Source of the DNA: Sphingobacteriales bacterium 16-39-50
Lineage (GTDB): Bacteria > Bacteroidota > Bacteroidia > Sphingobacteriales > Sphingobacteriaceae
Length of the DNA stretch: 64,000 nucleotides
NCBI GenBank assembly: GCA_002257025.1
Contig: NCHA01000012.1
Location: 1 to 64,000, forward strand
Direction: 5' to 3'
A program made the position numbers and the translations under genes. Below, piece after piece: positions 34,884 to 44,621 of this stretch (its first letter is position 1; each line of letters opens with the position of its first letter). The notes beneath the pieces were generated by a model, which ran no database searches, was not told the DNA's origin, and saw only the letters and a list, made by a program, of their open reading frames with translations.

Positions 34884-35887
34884 CCACCGTGTCGAATCGC
34901 CGAAAAAGTATCTCTGTAGTTATACCAAATTATAACGGCAGACATTTGCTGGAGCAAAACCTGCCTTCTGTCTATGCAGCCTTAAACAATGCCAAAACAG
35001 ATTTTGAAATCATCATTACAGATGATTGTTCAAAAGATAGTTCCGTAGCATTTATCAGACAAAACTATCCTCTGGTACGTTTGATTATTAATGACCAAAA
35101 TCAGGGATTTTCTGCAAGTTGTAACCGAGGGATTGAAATAGCTGAGAAAGATCTGGTTCTATTACTAAACACTGATATAGAGTTAAATAAGGACTTTTTC
35201 GAAAGCCAGTTTAAATATTTTGAGCATCCTGACACTTTTGGTGTAATGAGTAAAATTATTGGAGCTAAAAATGGTGAAACACAGGATACCGCAAGATTTT
35301 TAAAATATTCCGGATTTAAAATTAAAGCCAATATCTTTTACCACCTGGAAAACGAGGATTTTCTTACCCCAACGGCTTATTTATCAGGTGCAAATGCCTT
35401 AATTGACACCAAAAAATTAAAGGATATTGGTGGATTTGATGAAATTTTCTCGCCATTTTATTGTGAAGACTTTGAATTAGGGCTAAGAGCATGGCGCCTG
35501 GGCTGGAAATGCTATTATGATCCAAAATCTTATTGTATCCACGATCATTCATCCACAACCAAAAATTACCGTACCCGAAATTGGGTTAAGGCCATTTTCT
35601 TTCGAAACAGGCTTTTTGTTCATGCCATACATTTAAGCAAAATCCGATTAGTTTTTTGGTTCCTGCAAGTCGCTTTCATTGATATGCTCTTTATGTGGAT
35701 TGGTTTAAAATTCTACTACTATAAAAGTTTTGGAATGTTTTTGAACAATCTAAAACATGCCCGCCATTCGCGCAAAAAAATGAAGGAATTAATGGCCAGA
35801 CATAATAGTATGATAAGCATTGATGACATCATTAATAAAATGACTAAGATGCTTGAGGGGCAAACAATCATTTTCAGAAGAAATTAG
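34880..35887 (+). CDS. GT2-family glycosyltransferase
   Basis: This 335-residue protein has a clear GT-A domain: SVVIPNYNGRHLLEQNLPSV, ITDDCSKDSS and LLLNTDIELNKDFFE, then GGFDEIFSPFYCEDFELGLR (catalytic ED motif). The C-terminal part has a hydrophobic segment (about residues 255-285). It matches rhamnosyl- or galactofuranosyl-type transferases of O-antigen and exopolysaccharide synthesis; the sugar cannot be named. It overlaps the preceding gene by 4 bp. Confidence 0.88.
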   Translation: MTTVSNRRKSISVVIPNYNGRHLLEQNLPSVYAALNNAKTDFEIIITDDCSKDSSVAFIRQNYPLVRLIINDQNQGFSASCNRGIEIAEKDLVLLLNTDIELNKDFFESQFKYFEHPDTFGVMSKIIGAKNGETQDTARFLKYSGFKIKANIFYHLENEDFLTPTAYLSGANALIDTKKLKDIGGFDEIFSPFYCEDFELGLRAWRLGWKCYYDPKSYCIHDHSSTTKNYRTRNWVKAIFFRNRLFVHAIHLSKIRLVFWFLQVAFIDMLFMWIGLKFYYYKSFGMFLNNLKHARHSRKKMKELMARHNSMISIDDIINKMTKMLEGQTIIFRRN

Positions 35888-35928
35888 ACATCTTTCAAAA
35901 TGATTAACTTTGTTTTAGAAATCTTTTT

Positions 35929-37764
35929 ATGAAGACCTTTTTTCGACTATTTGCTTTTGCTGCCCCTGTACAGAAATTTGCGGTTCCATTCTTTATCACG
36001 TCTGTATTAGGTGTCATTTTCGGACTTCTGAATTTCACTCTGCTGATTCCGGTTTTTGAACTCCTGTTCGATCAGTCAGGTAAAACCGGAGCCAAGACAT
36101 TCACTACTTTGCCCTCCTTCGATTTTAGCCTGAGCTATTTCAAGGACTTGTTTTATTATTATTTCCAAAACATCATCAACACTTCAGGTAAGGTAGGAGC
36201 TTTAAAAATGGTCAGTATTGCCATTGTCGTCTCTGTAATACTAAGTAATCTGTTTAAATATTTGTCGGCAAGGGTAATTGAAAATTTCAGGTTAATGATT
36301 GTAACCCGCATCAGGAGCAGTATTTTCAGAAAACTCACTAATATTGATATCCAATACTTCAGCAGTCAGCGGAAAGGTGACCTCATTTCGAGATTCATGA
36401 CGGATGTGGTGACCATTCAGGATTCTATTATTCGTTCCCTGCAAGTTATTCTGCGTGAGCCAATTGCAATAATTCTGAACTTTGCAGTACTTTTTACAAT
36501 ATCTGCCAAACTGACATTTTTTGCACTCATCCTTATTCCAGTTTCAGGCCTGCTTATCTCATTCATTGTCAAACGATTAAAGAAACATGCAACAGCAGCC
36601 CAGGAATCATTAGGCGTATTAGTATCAAGTATAGATGAGGGACTCAATGGGGTTAAAATCATTAAATCCTTCAATGCTGAGCATTATATTCAGGAGAAAT
36701 TCAATGCGATTAACATGTGGACGAGTAAAATCCACAGGAGGCTGGCCAGAAGGGTATTACTTGCCGCACCGGTTTCAGAAATGATGGGTGTGATTACAGT
36801 GGCTGCGCTCCTCTTCTATGGCGGTACCCTGATTCTACAGGAGGGATCAGATCTTCAGGGAGCTGAATTTATTGGCTATATCATTATATTTTCACAAATA
36901 ATCAATCCGGCTAAAGCCATTTCCGAAGCCTTTGGTAATATTTCCCAGGGGATTTCTGCAGGAGAGCGTGTATTTCAATTACTGGATGCACCTGAAAACA
37001 TTACTGATAAACAAAATCCGGTTTCAAAAACCTCATTCAATGATTGTATCGAATTGAAAAATGTCTCATTTGCCTATGGTGAAAAAGAGGTATTGAAAAA
37101 CATCAATTTTAAAATATTAAAAGGCAGTACTGTTGCTTTGGTGGGTCCTTCGGGAGGAGGAAAAACCACTCTTATGGATCTATTACCAAGATTTATGGAT
37201 CCTTTACATGGTGAAATCTGTCTTGATAGTTTGAATATCAAGGATATCAGCATGCGTGATGTCAGGGCACTGATGGGAATTGTTAATCAGGAGTCTATTC
37301 TCTTTAATGATACCATTTTTAATAATATCGCCTTTGGCAGATCCTTTACAGCAGAAGATGTAATCGAAGCTGCTAAGATTGCGAATGCACATGAGTTCAT
37401 TGTCAATACTTCTGAGGGCTATCAAACTAATATTGGTGACAGGGGCATGAAACTTTCGGGAGGACAAAAACAAAGGATCTGCATCGCAAGAGCTGTACTT
37501 GCTAATCCACCCATCCTTCTTCTGGATGAAGCTACATCCGCTTTGGATACTGAATCAGAAAAGGTAGTTCAAAATGCGCTCAAAAATTTAATGAAAAACC
37601 GTACTTCCATTGTCATTGCCCACCGACTGAGCACCATACAGGAAGCTGATCTAATTGTTGTCCTTGAGAATGGTAAAATTGAAGAACAGGGTACCCATAA
37701 TGAGCTGATCAGGGCTGATGGCCTCTACAGGAAGCTGATCGATATGCAAACATTCAACGAATAG
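35929..37764 (+). CDS. ABC exporter half-transporter (MsbA-like)
   Basis: This 611-residue protein has six helices in residues about 15-330, coupling segment SQRKGDLISRFMTDVVTIQD, and a nucleotide-binding domain with Walker A GPSGGGKTT, Q loop VNQES, signature LSGGQKQRI, Walker B PILLLDEATSALDT and switch IAHRLST. Lying between glycosyltransferases, it probably flips lipid-linked glycan or lipid A across the inner membrane. A TAACTTTG box sits at 35905-35912. It may have its own promoter. Confidence 0.93.
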   Translation: MKTFFRLFAFAAPVQKFAVPFFITSVLGVIFGLLNFTLLIPVFELLFDQSGKTGAKTFTTLPSFDFSLSYFKDLFYYYFQNIINTSGKVGALKMVSIAIVVSVILSNLFKYLSARVIENFRLMIVTRIRSSIFRKLTNIDIQYFSSQRKGDLISRFMTDVVTIQDSIIRSLQVILREPIAIILNFAVLFTISAKLTFFALILIPVSGLLISFIVKRLKKHATAAQESLGVLVSSIDEGLNGVKIIKSFNAEHYIQEKFNAINMWTSKIHRRLARRVLLAAPVSEMMGVITVAALLFYGGTLILQEGSDLQGAEFIGYIIIFSQIINPAKAISEAFGNISQGISAGERVFQLLDAPENITDKQNPVSKTSFNDCIELKNVSFAYGEKEVLKNINFKILKGSTVALVGPSGGGKTTLMDLLPRFMDPLHGEICLDSLNIKDISMRDVRALMGIVNQESILFNDTIFNNIAFGRSFTAEDVIEAAKIANAHEFIVNTSEGYQTNIGDRGMKLSGGQKQRICIARAVLANPPILLLDEATSALDTESEKVVQNALKNLMKNRTSIVIAHRLSTIQEADLIVVLENGKIEEQGTHNELIRADGLYRKLIDMQTFNE

Positions 37765-37766
37765 AA

Positions 37767-38705
37767 ATGAATGATAAAGCACTGGTTTCTATAGCTTTAT
37801 GTACCTATAATGGAGAAGCTTATTTAAGAGAACAGCTTGATTCTATTGTAAATCAAAGCTACCCGGCAATTGAACTGATAGCAGTTGACGATTGTTCCTC
37901 AGATAATACCTTAAAAATTCTGGAAGAATATGCTGCTAAATACCCATATATTCAAGTTTTTGTGAATCGACAAAACCTGGGTTATATCAGAAATTTTGAA
38001 AAAGCACTCAGGCTATGCAATGGCGATTTTATTGCTTTATCAGATCAGGACGATATCTGGGATCTAAGAAAGATAGAAAAGCAGGTCAAAGCCATTGGAA
38101 ACCATTTACTAATTTATCATGATTCCGAATTTGTAGACCAGAATGGTCAATCTTTGCACAGGAAAATGTCGGATATTATGAATTTGTATCGGGGCAATCA
38201 ACCCGAAGCTTTTTTGTTCTTCAATTGCATTTCGGGACATTCAGTATTAATGAAAAAAGAGCTTAGAGATGAGCTCTTACCTTTCCCCAATGCCTATTTT
38301 CATGATTGGTGGATGGGATATGTTGCTACAAATCTGGGCAGCATAGATTTCATTAATGAAAGCCTTGTGAAATACCGGCAGCATCAGAAAGCTGATACGA
38401 ATATTTTAAAACGAAAGAGGGATAATACGCTTAGAAATCCACTTAGTGCGGCAATGAAATATGAGCGGAAAATGCTCTGGATTAAGTCATGTGTCGATTA
38501 TCCAAAGAATAAAAACCCTGAATTTATACAAAATCTGTATGCTGAATTTCAAAAGAATAAAGAGGAATATATTTCATTCGGCCTCGCAAAACTAATCTAT
38601 AAGAATCGCAGGATACTTTTCAGCATTAATAAAAAAAGCTCTTTCAGTAAGCTGAATTTCACTCTGAAAGAACTGTGGGGAGGAAAAATCAGAAGAATCT
38701 TTTAA
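37767..38705 (+). CDS. GT2-family glycosyltransferase
   Basis: This 312-residue protein starts 2 bp after the ABC gene. It has GT-A motifs SIALCTYNGEAYLREQLDSI, VDDCSSDNT and the DQDD motif FIALSDQDDIWD, characteristic of the rhamnosyltransferase-like GT2 subgroup, and FHDWWMGYVAT. It is the last gene of the rightward glycan operon, converging with the FkbM methyltransferase gene. Sugar and acceptor are unknown. Confidence 0.9.
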   Translation: MNDKALVSIALCTYNGEAYLREQLDSIVNQSYPAIELIAVDDCSSDNTLKILEEYAAKYPYIQVFVNRQNLGYIRNFEKALRLCNGDFIALSDQDDIWDLRKIEKQVKAIGNHLLIYHDSEFVDQNGQSLHRKMSDIMNLYRGNQPEAFLFFNCISGHSVLMKKELRDELLPFPNAYFHDWWMGYVATNLGSIDFINESLVKYRQHQKADTNILKRKRDNTLRNPLSAAMKYERKMLWIKSCVDYPKNKNPEFIQNLYAEFQKNKEEYISFGLAKLIYKNRRILFSINKKSSFSKLNFTLKELWGGKIRRIF

Positions 38706-38712
38706 GATTAAT

Positions 38713-39528
38713 TCAGGCTTGCTTTTCATTATAGCAGAACACATTAATAGCCATATCGAAGCTCTCGCAAATGAGTCTGGTATCAACAAACGGCCGTTTT
38801 CTAGTCGCTGATTCTTTTATATAATAATGGAAACCTAAACTTTCAACCAGTGCAAGAAGCTCATGCAGGGTTTGTTTTGAATTCACATTATTATGGTATT
38901 CGAAGAAGATATGCTTCGCATTCCGTAAACTTGTTCCGCAATATTTCAAAACCGTATCCTCAGCTCCTTCAATATCAATTTTTAGAAAATCGACGTCCTC
39001 TGTCAGGTAATCGAGTAAAGGAACAGCTTCAATAAATTTGGGCTCCTGCCTGGAATATTCATTATTTACTCTGCCACCCATGCCACCATCAGTAAAGAAC
39101 TTTAAGGTTTCTGTTTGAGTCCAGACCGCCTTTTGATGTAGAGTTACATTTTTCAAGCCAAAGGTTTCGACATTCTCTCTCAAAATCGCGAAAATGTCAG
39201 CATCAGGTTCGAATGCAATGATATGATGATCAGGATAGTTAAGTGAAAAATATAAGACACTCAAGCCCATATTTGCGCCGCAGTCGAGAATAATCTTTGA
39301 ACCAGTACTGGGTTCGAACCGATAAATTTCCGTCTCGAAAAGTTCAATATAGGATTCTGCAAAACTTGGTCCGTGATGAAATTTAAAGGGTTTATCGAAT
39401 ACATGAGCATATCCAACAGTGAAGTGTTTATAATCGGCAATCCGACCTAATTCCAGCTTAATATCGCCCGAATTAAGCCTCATTTGTATGCGTCTTTTAA
39501 GTCTTCTGAATTCTTTTCTTAAACCCAC
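38713..39528 (-). CDS. FkbM-family SAM-dependent methyltransferase
   Basis: This 271-residue protein has FkbM hallmarks: IILDCGANMGLSVLYFSLNY (SAM motif I), HIIAFEPDADIFAILRENV and DFLKIDIEGAE. FkbM enzymes O-methylate sugars or polyketides, and the adjoining glycosyltransferases suggest a surface-glycan substrate. The 5' end is GTG at 39528; an in-frame ATG at 39483 would shorten the basic N-terminus (RKEFRRLKRRIQ) by 15 residues. Confidence 0.9.
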   Translation of the reverse strand: MGLRKEFRRLKRRIQMRLNSGDIKLELGRIADYKHFTVGYAHVFDKPFKFHHGPSFAESYIELFETEIYRFEPSTGSKIILDCGANMGLSVLYFSLNYPDHHIIAFEPDADIFAILRENVETFGLKNVTLHQKAVWTQTETLKFFTDGGMGGRVNNEYSRQEPKFIEAVPLLDYLTEDVDFLKIDIEGAEDTVLKYCGTSLRNAKHIFFEYHNNVNSKQTLHELLALVESLGFHYYIKESATRKRPFVDTRLICESFDMAINVFCYNEKQA

Positions 39529-39573
39529 ACCTGTCAGATTTATAGGTATTAAACATCAATCAGCCAAAACAAA

Positions 39574-39598
39574 AAAAGCGACCAAATAGATCGCTTTT
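39574..39598 (-). terminator. Terminator after infB
   Basis: AAAAGCGA (39574-39581) and TCGCTTTT (39591-39598) with a 9-base loop. On the minus strand a T run follows. Closes the rimP-nusA-infB operon. Confidence 0.75.
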
Positions 39599-39615
39599 AA
39601 TATTATTTGTTCAGA

Positions 39616-42600
39616 TTATAATTTCCTTTTCACTTCTACCTGCTCGTATGATTCAACGATATCACCTACTTCAATATTATTGAAGTTCTGAATATTTAAA
39701 CCACACTCATAACCGGTAGCAACTTCTTTCACATCATCTTTGAAACGTTTCAATGAGGCCAGCTCACCAGTATAAACAACCACACCATCACGTATGATAC
39801 GGATCTTGCTGTTTCTGGTAATCTTTCCGTCGAGTACCATACAACCTGCAATCGTACCCACTTTGCTGATCTTAAACACCTCACGAATTTCAACGTTTGA
39901 AGTAATTTTCTCTTCAAATTCTGGATCAAGCATACCTTCCATAGCGGCTTTCACCTCATTTATGGCATCGTAGATGATCGAATACAGACGGATATCAATC
40001 TGCTCTGCTTCAGCCAGTTTACGTGCACTTGCAGATGGACGAACCTGGAAACCAATGATGATTGCATCAGAAGCTGAAGCTAATAATACATCAGATTCAG
40101 AGATCTGACCTACAGATTTATGTATGATATTCACCTGGATCTGTTCTGTAGACAGTTTCAGTAAGGAATCGGATAATGCTTCTATTGAACCATCCACATC
40201 ACCTTTAACAATCACATTCAACTCCTTGAAGTTTCCTATCGCCAAACGACGTCCGATCTCATCAAGGGTAATATGTTTCTGCGTACGTAAGCCTTGCTCA
40301 CGTTGCAACTGTAGTCTCTTATTTGCAACCTGGCGCGCTTCAACTTCACTTTCCATTACATTGAACTTATCACCTGAGGTTGGTGCTCCCTGCATACCAA
40401 GTACCTGAACAGGTGTTGATGGCCCGGCATGATCTAACTTAACTCCGCGCTCATTATGTAGTGCTTTTACCTTTCCACTGTATCCACCGGCAAGTATTGC
40501 ATCACCAACCCGCAATGTTCCGGCCTGGATCAGAACAGTAGTAACAATACCACGGCCTTTATCCAAAGCAGCTTCTATAACTGTACCTATGGCGCGTTTG
40601 TTCGGATTAGCTGTCAGTTCAAGCATATCTGCTTCAAGCAATACTTTTTCGAGCAGTAAATCAATCCCTGCACCGGTTTTACCTGAAATTTCCTGACTCT
40701 GATATTTTCCACCCCAGTCTTCAACCAGAATGTTCATTGCAGAAAGTTGTTCACGAATCTTATCAGCATTTGCACCCGGCTTATCAACCTTACTAAAGGC
40801 AAATACAATAGGCACATTTGCAGCTTGCGCATGATTAATTGCTTCACGCGTTTGAGGCATCACACTATCATCAGCAGCAATTACAATAATTGCAATATCA
40901 GTAACATTGGCACCCCTCGCACGCATTGCCGTAAAGGCTTCGTGACCCGGAGTATCCAGGAAAGTTATTTTACGATCATTTTCAAGGGTTACCTCATAAG
41001 CACCAATATGCTGGGTTATTCCCCCGGCTTCTCCGGCAATAACATTGGTCTTACGAACAAAGTCAAGCAATGAGGTCTTACCATGATCCACGTGACCCAT
41101 TACGGTTACAATCGGAGCTCTTGGTAATTGATCTTCAGGACTGTCAGATTCTTCAAGCAAACCAATTTCTTCATCCTCAGGCTTCACAAACTCAACTTCA
41201 TATCCGAATTCATCCGCTACGATTGTAAGAGTTTCTGCATCAAGTCTTTGATTGATAGAAACGAACATTCCCAGACTCATACAGGTTGAAATAACCTGAG
41301 TAACAGGAACATCAAGCATTAGAGCCAGCTCATTTGCCGTAACAAACTCAGTAACCTTAATGGTTTTAGACTGCATTTCTGCTTCTAATGCCGCATCTTC
41401 TGCAGTCTGAGCAACGTCATCACGCTTCTGACGGCGTAATTTTGCACGCTGTGCAAACTTTCCTGATTTACCTGCACCACTTAAACGTGCAAGTGTTGCT
41501 TTAATCTGATCCTGAATTTCTTTATCTGTTGGTTCAGCTTTAGGGGTATCCGGGGTACGTGGCTTATTCCTGAAATCAGGACGGGCAGCACCACCTGCAG
41601 TACCTCCCTGGCCGGGTCTTGCATTTCTGAAATCAGGACGATTACCCTGATATCCTGCACCGGGTGCAGGACGCGGTGATCCACCGGTTTGCTGACCCTG
41701 CTGACCCTGCTGTGTCGGCTGACCGGGTTGTCCCGGAGCATTATCTTTACGCTTACGCTTACGCTTATGATCAGCACCTGCCGCACTCGATGAAGAGGCA
41801 ACCGGCTGCCCGCGACGCGCTGGTGAAACAGGTAACTCAATTCTGCCAATAACATTCGGGCCTGAAAGACGTTCTGCTTTGGCACGAATAACAACAGCAT
41901 CAGGATTACTTTCCTGCGTATTTGGTTTATTTTCTTGTTTTTCTTCGGCAACTGGTTTAGCAGCCGGAGATTGAGGCTGTTCCTCAATAGTTTCTTTCGG
42001 ACTTTCGACAGATTCTTTAACTTCTGCTACAGGTGCGGCTTCTGCTATAGGTTCTGCTTTTTCGGGAGCAGGCTGCGGAATTACTTCCGGTTCTTTAACT
42101 TTTACAGGCTCCTCAACTTTAGCAACCGGAACTGGTACAGCAACAGGCTTTTCCGGTTCAGGAATTTTCTTATCAGGGCGGGTTTTGGTATTCAGGTCGT
42201 CTAAATTGATTCTTCCGACCACTTTAACGCCCGGCAAAGCACCTTCTTCTGATTTAGGCTCAGTAGCCACAGGCTCCTGAGGTTCAGCTTTTGGCTTCTC
42301 AACTGCAGGAGGGGTAAAAGGATTGACATTCTTGATCAGAATCTCTTCCTGTTCAAAATCCTTTGAACGCTGTGGCTCAGTCTTTTCGTTAGTTACAGGA
42401 ATATCATCGCGACGAATCTTGCCAATAACAATTTGCTTAGCTTCTTCTTTTACGATCTTATCACCCTGAAACTCCTTAAGAAGAACATCGTACATCTCAT
42501 CGGTGAGTTTGGTATTGGGCCTGGCCTCAACTTTGTGACCTTTTTTCCCTAAAAACTCCACCGCAGTGTTCAGGCCGATATTCAGCTCTTTCGCAGCTTT

Positions 42601-42630
42601 AAGTAAATTTGTGCTTTTACCTTCTGACAT
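39616..42630 (-). CDS. infB: Translation initiation factor IF-2
   Basis: This 1004-residue GTPase delivers initiator tRNA. The IF-2 N-terminal domain is followed by a long Pro/Glu/Lys-rich, then Gly/Gln/Arg-rich linker (residues about 80-400), and then the G domain with GHVDHGKTSLLDFV, DTPGHEAF and the G4 motif SKVD in place of the usual NKxD (40783-40794). Domains 2-4 follow (VNIIHKSVGQISESDVLLAS). The linker accounts for the extra length. Its position in rimP-nusA-infB is typical. Confidence 0.96.
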   Translation of the reverse strand: MSEGKSTNLLKAAKELNIGLNTAVEFLGKKGHKVEARPNTKLTDEMYDVLLKEFQGDKIVKEEAKQIVIGKIRRDDIPVTNEKTEPQRSKDFEQEEILIKNVNPFTPPAVEKPKAEPQEPVATEPKSEEGALPGVKVVGRINLDDLNTKTRPDKKIPEPEKPVAVPVPVAKVEEPVKVKEPEVIPQPAPEKAEPIAEAAPVAEVKESVESPKETIEEQPQSPAAKPVAEEKQENKPNTQESNPDAVVIRAKAERLSGPNVIGRIELPVSPARRGQPVASSSSAAGADHKRKRKRKDNAPGQPGQPTQQGQQGQQTGGSPRPAPGAGYQGNRPDFRNARPGQGGTAGGAARPDFRNKPRTPDTPKAEPTDKEIQDQIKATLARLSGAGKSGKFAQRAKLRRQKRDDVAQTAEDAALEAEMQSKTIKVTEFVTANELALMLDVPVTQVISTCMSLGMFVSINQRLDAETLTIVADEFGYEVEFVKPEDEEIGLLEESDSPEDQLPRAPIVTVMGHVDHGKTSLLDFVRKTNVIAGEAGGITQHIGAYEVTLENDRKITFLDTPGHEAFTAMRARGANVTDIAIIVIAADDSVMPQTREAINHAQAANVPIVFAFSKVDKPGANADKIREQLSAMNILVEDWGGKYQSQEISGKTGAGIDLLLEKVLLEADMLELTANPNKRAIGTVIEAALDKGRGIVTTVLIQAGTLRVGDAILAGGYSGKVKALHNERGVKLDHAGPSTPVQVLGMQGAPTSGDKFNVMESEVEARQVANKRLQLQREQGLRTQKHITLDEIGRRLAIGNFKELNVIVKGDVDGSIEALSDSLLKLSTEQIQVNIIHKSVGQISESDVLLASASDAIIIGFQVRPSASARKLAEAEQIDIRLYSIIYDAINEVKAAMEGMLDPEFEEKITSNVEIREVFKISKVGTIAGCMVLDGKITRNSKIRIIRDGVVVYTGELASLKRFKDDVKEVATGYECGLNIQNFNNIEVGDIVESYEQVEVKRKL

Positions 42631-42746
42631 TTATTATTTTAACCTCGCTATTTTTGTACAAAAGTACGTTTTTTATATGTTATATGCTTTGAGGATCCGG
42701 CTTTTTCTTAAGTCCGCTATTTCTCAATGAGCAGCAATCGAATAAA

Positions 42747-43982
42747 TTATTCAAATTCTGACTTCAGGATCTCAATCACATCTTTCACTGTGGTGTCTTC
42801 CAGGTCAGTACGCTTAACTAATTCGTCTACAGATAAGCTCAAAATAGATTTCGCTGTATCTAAACCCACACGCTTGAATTCGTCAATTATCCAGCCCTCA
42901 ATTTCATCTGAGAATTCCTCAATATCAACATCCTCATCATCTTCATGTGCTTCACGGTATACGTCTATTTCGTATCCTGTAAGCTTTCCGGCCAACTTAA
43001 TATTGTGACCACCACGGCCAATTGCCAATGAAACCTGATCAGGTTTTAGATAAACCGCTGCTCTCTTTTCTTCGTCATCAAGTTTGATGCTTGTAATTTT
43101 CGCCGGACTTAATGCTCTTTGAATATACAATGAAATATTATTTGTAAAGTTAATTACATCAATATTTTCATTTTTCAATTCGCGAACAATACCATGAATA
43201 CGTGATCCTTTCATACCCACACAAGCTCCAACCGGATCAATTCTGTCGTCATAAGACTCAACCGCAACTTTAGCCCTTTCTCCCGGTTCACGAACGATTT
43301 TCTTGATTGTAATCAGTCCGTCGAATATCTCAGGAACTTCCATCTCAAACAAACGTTGCAGGAACTCTGGTGCAGTACGTGAAATAATGATCTTAGGGTT
43401 GCCATTCAGCATTTCTACTTTCTCAATGATTGCGCGTACAGAATCGCCCTTTTTGAAGTAATCGGCAGGGATTTGCTCTGTTTTAGGCAATAAAAGTTCA
43501 TTCCCTTCGTCGTCAAGTACTAAAGTCTCCTTTTTCCAAACCTGATATACTTCTCCGGTTACAATCTCACCCACACGGTCTTTGTATTTCTTAAAAATTT
43601 CGTCCTTTTCAAGTTCCAGAATCTTTGAAACCAGAGTTTGACGTGCAGCCAGGATGGCTCTCCGGCCAAAACTTTCGAGGGTAATCTGTTCAATAAAATC
43701 ATCCCCAACCTCCAGATCAGGATCAATTGCTTTTGCTTCAGCAAGTTCGATCTCAAGATCATCATCTTCCGAAAAACCATCTTCCATAACCGTTCTTGTA
43801 CGCCAGATCTCCAAATCCCCGTTATCAGGGTTTACGATCACATCACAATTTTCGTCTGTGCCATACCTCTTCCGCAACATGCTACGGAAAACCTCTTCCA
43901 ACACACTGATAACTGTTGGCCGGTCAATATTCTTGAAGTCCTTAAACTCCTGGAATGAATCGATTAAATTAATATTGCTCAT
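42747..43982 (-). CDS. nusA: Transcription termination/antitermination protein NusA
   Basis: This 411-residue protein has the NusA N-terminal RNAP-binding domain (ISVLEEVFRSMLRKRYG), an S1 domain (GEIVTGEVYQVWKKETLVLD) and KH1/KH2 with VGACVGMKGSRIHGIVREL and VSLAIGRGGHNIKLA. It binds RNAP and controls pausing, termination and antitermination. The C-terminal acidic repeats of E. coli NusA are reduced to a short tail. It lies between rimP and infB. Confidence 0.96.
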   Translation of the reverse strand: MSNINLIDSFQEFKDFKNIDRPTVISVLEEVFRSMLRKRYGTDENCDVIVNPDNGDLEIWRTRTVMEDGFSEDDDLEIELAEAKAIDPDLEVGDDFIEQITLESFGRRAILAARQTLVSKILELEKDEIFKKYKDRVGEIVTGEVYQVWKKETLVLDDEGNELLLPKTEQIPADYFKKGDSVRAIIEKVEMLNGNPKIIISRTAPEFLQRLFEMEVPEIFDGLITIKKIVREPGERAKVAVESYDDRIDPVGACVGMKGSRIHGIVRELKNENIDVINFTNNISLYIQRALSPAKITSIKLDDEEKRAAVYLKPDQVSLAIGRGGHNIKLAGKLTGYEIDVYREAHEDDEDVDIEEFSDEIEGWIIDEFKRVGLDTAKSILSLSVDELVKRTDLEDTTVKDVIEILKSEFE

Positions 43983-43996
43983 TTTTTATTGAATTT

Positions 43997-44014
43997 GTCC
44001 CGTAGCTACGGGAC
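43997..44014. repeat. Perfect 18-bp palindrome between rimP and nusA
   Basis: GTCCCGTAGCTACGGGAC, 1 bp from the rimP stop. It shares the CCCGTCCCG-like core with the ompA terminator but has no T run; REP-like. Confidence 0.7.
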
Positions 44015-44015
44015 G

Positions 44016-44480
44016 TTATTTAAAACTCACTAAAACTATCGTTTCTGATATGTCTTCAAACTTTATAAAATTCTCCAGCAAAACTGCTTTCTTACCCTTT
44101 TCTTTAACACTCTCCTGTATTATTATACCTGAATCATCTGCACTCATCAATTTACCTTCCCTGATATTGCCGTCTTTAAGCTTAACCTTTAATGAACGAC
44201 TAATATTTTTCTGGAACTGACGTAATGATTTTAGAGGGGTATCAATTCCCGGTGAGGAAACTTCCAGTCTGTATGCTTGTTCAATAGCATTTTCCTCTTC
44301 AAGATGGAAACCCACATGCCGGCTTATTGCAACGCAATCACTAATTGCAACACCATTATCTCCATCAACTAAAATAGACAAAATTCCGCTACCATGCATT
44401 TGAACGTCCACCAGAAACAAATCCGGACGGTCAGCAATCTTTTCTTCAACTAACTCAATTACGCGTTTCTCTATATTCAT
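44016..44480 (-). CDS. rimP: Ribosome maturation factor RimP
   Basis: This 154-residue protein assists 30S assembly. It matches RimP: LFLVDVQMHGSGILSILVDG, GVAISDCVAISRHVG and the SSPGIDTPLKSLRQFQ motif, followed by the SH3-like C-terminal domain. It is the first gene of the rimP-nusA-infB operon. A terminator-like hairpin lies in its leader. Confidence 0.94.
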   Translation of the reverse strand: MNIEKRVIELVEEKIADRPDLFLVDVQMHGSGILSILVDGDNGVAISDCVAISRHVGFHLEEENAIEQAYRLEVSSPGIDTPLKSLRQFQKNISRSLKVKLKDGNIREGKLMSADDSGIIIQESVKEKGKKAVLLENFIKFEDISETIVLVSFK

Positions 44481-44518
44481 GATTGACCTTTTTTTAATTC
44501 CCTTGAAAAACAGGTTGG

Positions 44519-44551
44519 TAAAAAAAGAGCCCCGAAATTGTCGGGGCTCTT
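44519..44551 (-). terminator. Intrinsic terminator in the rimP leader
   Basis: AAGAGCCCCGA (44525-44535), loop AATTG, TCGGGGCTCTT (44541-44551); on the minus strand seven T follow (44526-44520). It lies between the predicted rimP promoter (44564-44594) and rimP, but could also end the upstream lipoprotein gene. Confidence 0.88.
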
Positions 44552-44563
44552 CTCAGATCGATG

Positions 44564-44594
44564 CAAATATAAAAAAACTATCCGTCATTACAAA
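44564..44594 (-). promoter_or_regulatory. Predicted promoter of rimP-nusA-infB
   Basis: On the minus strand TTTG (44594-44591), 19 bp, TATATTTG (44571-44564). A consensus-quality match located between the lipoprotein gene stop and rimP. Confidence 0.65.
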
Positions 44595-44621
44595 TACCTG
44601 ATTTCAATACATTTATAATAC

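Noticed and set aside
39305-39325. GGTTCGAA tRNA T-loop-like motif
   Set aside because: It lies inside the FkbM coding sequence and no acceptor or anticodon arms can be drawn.
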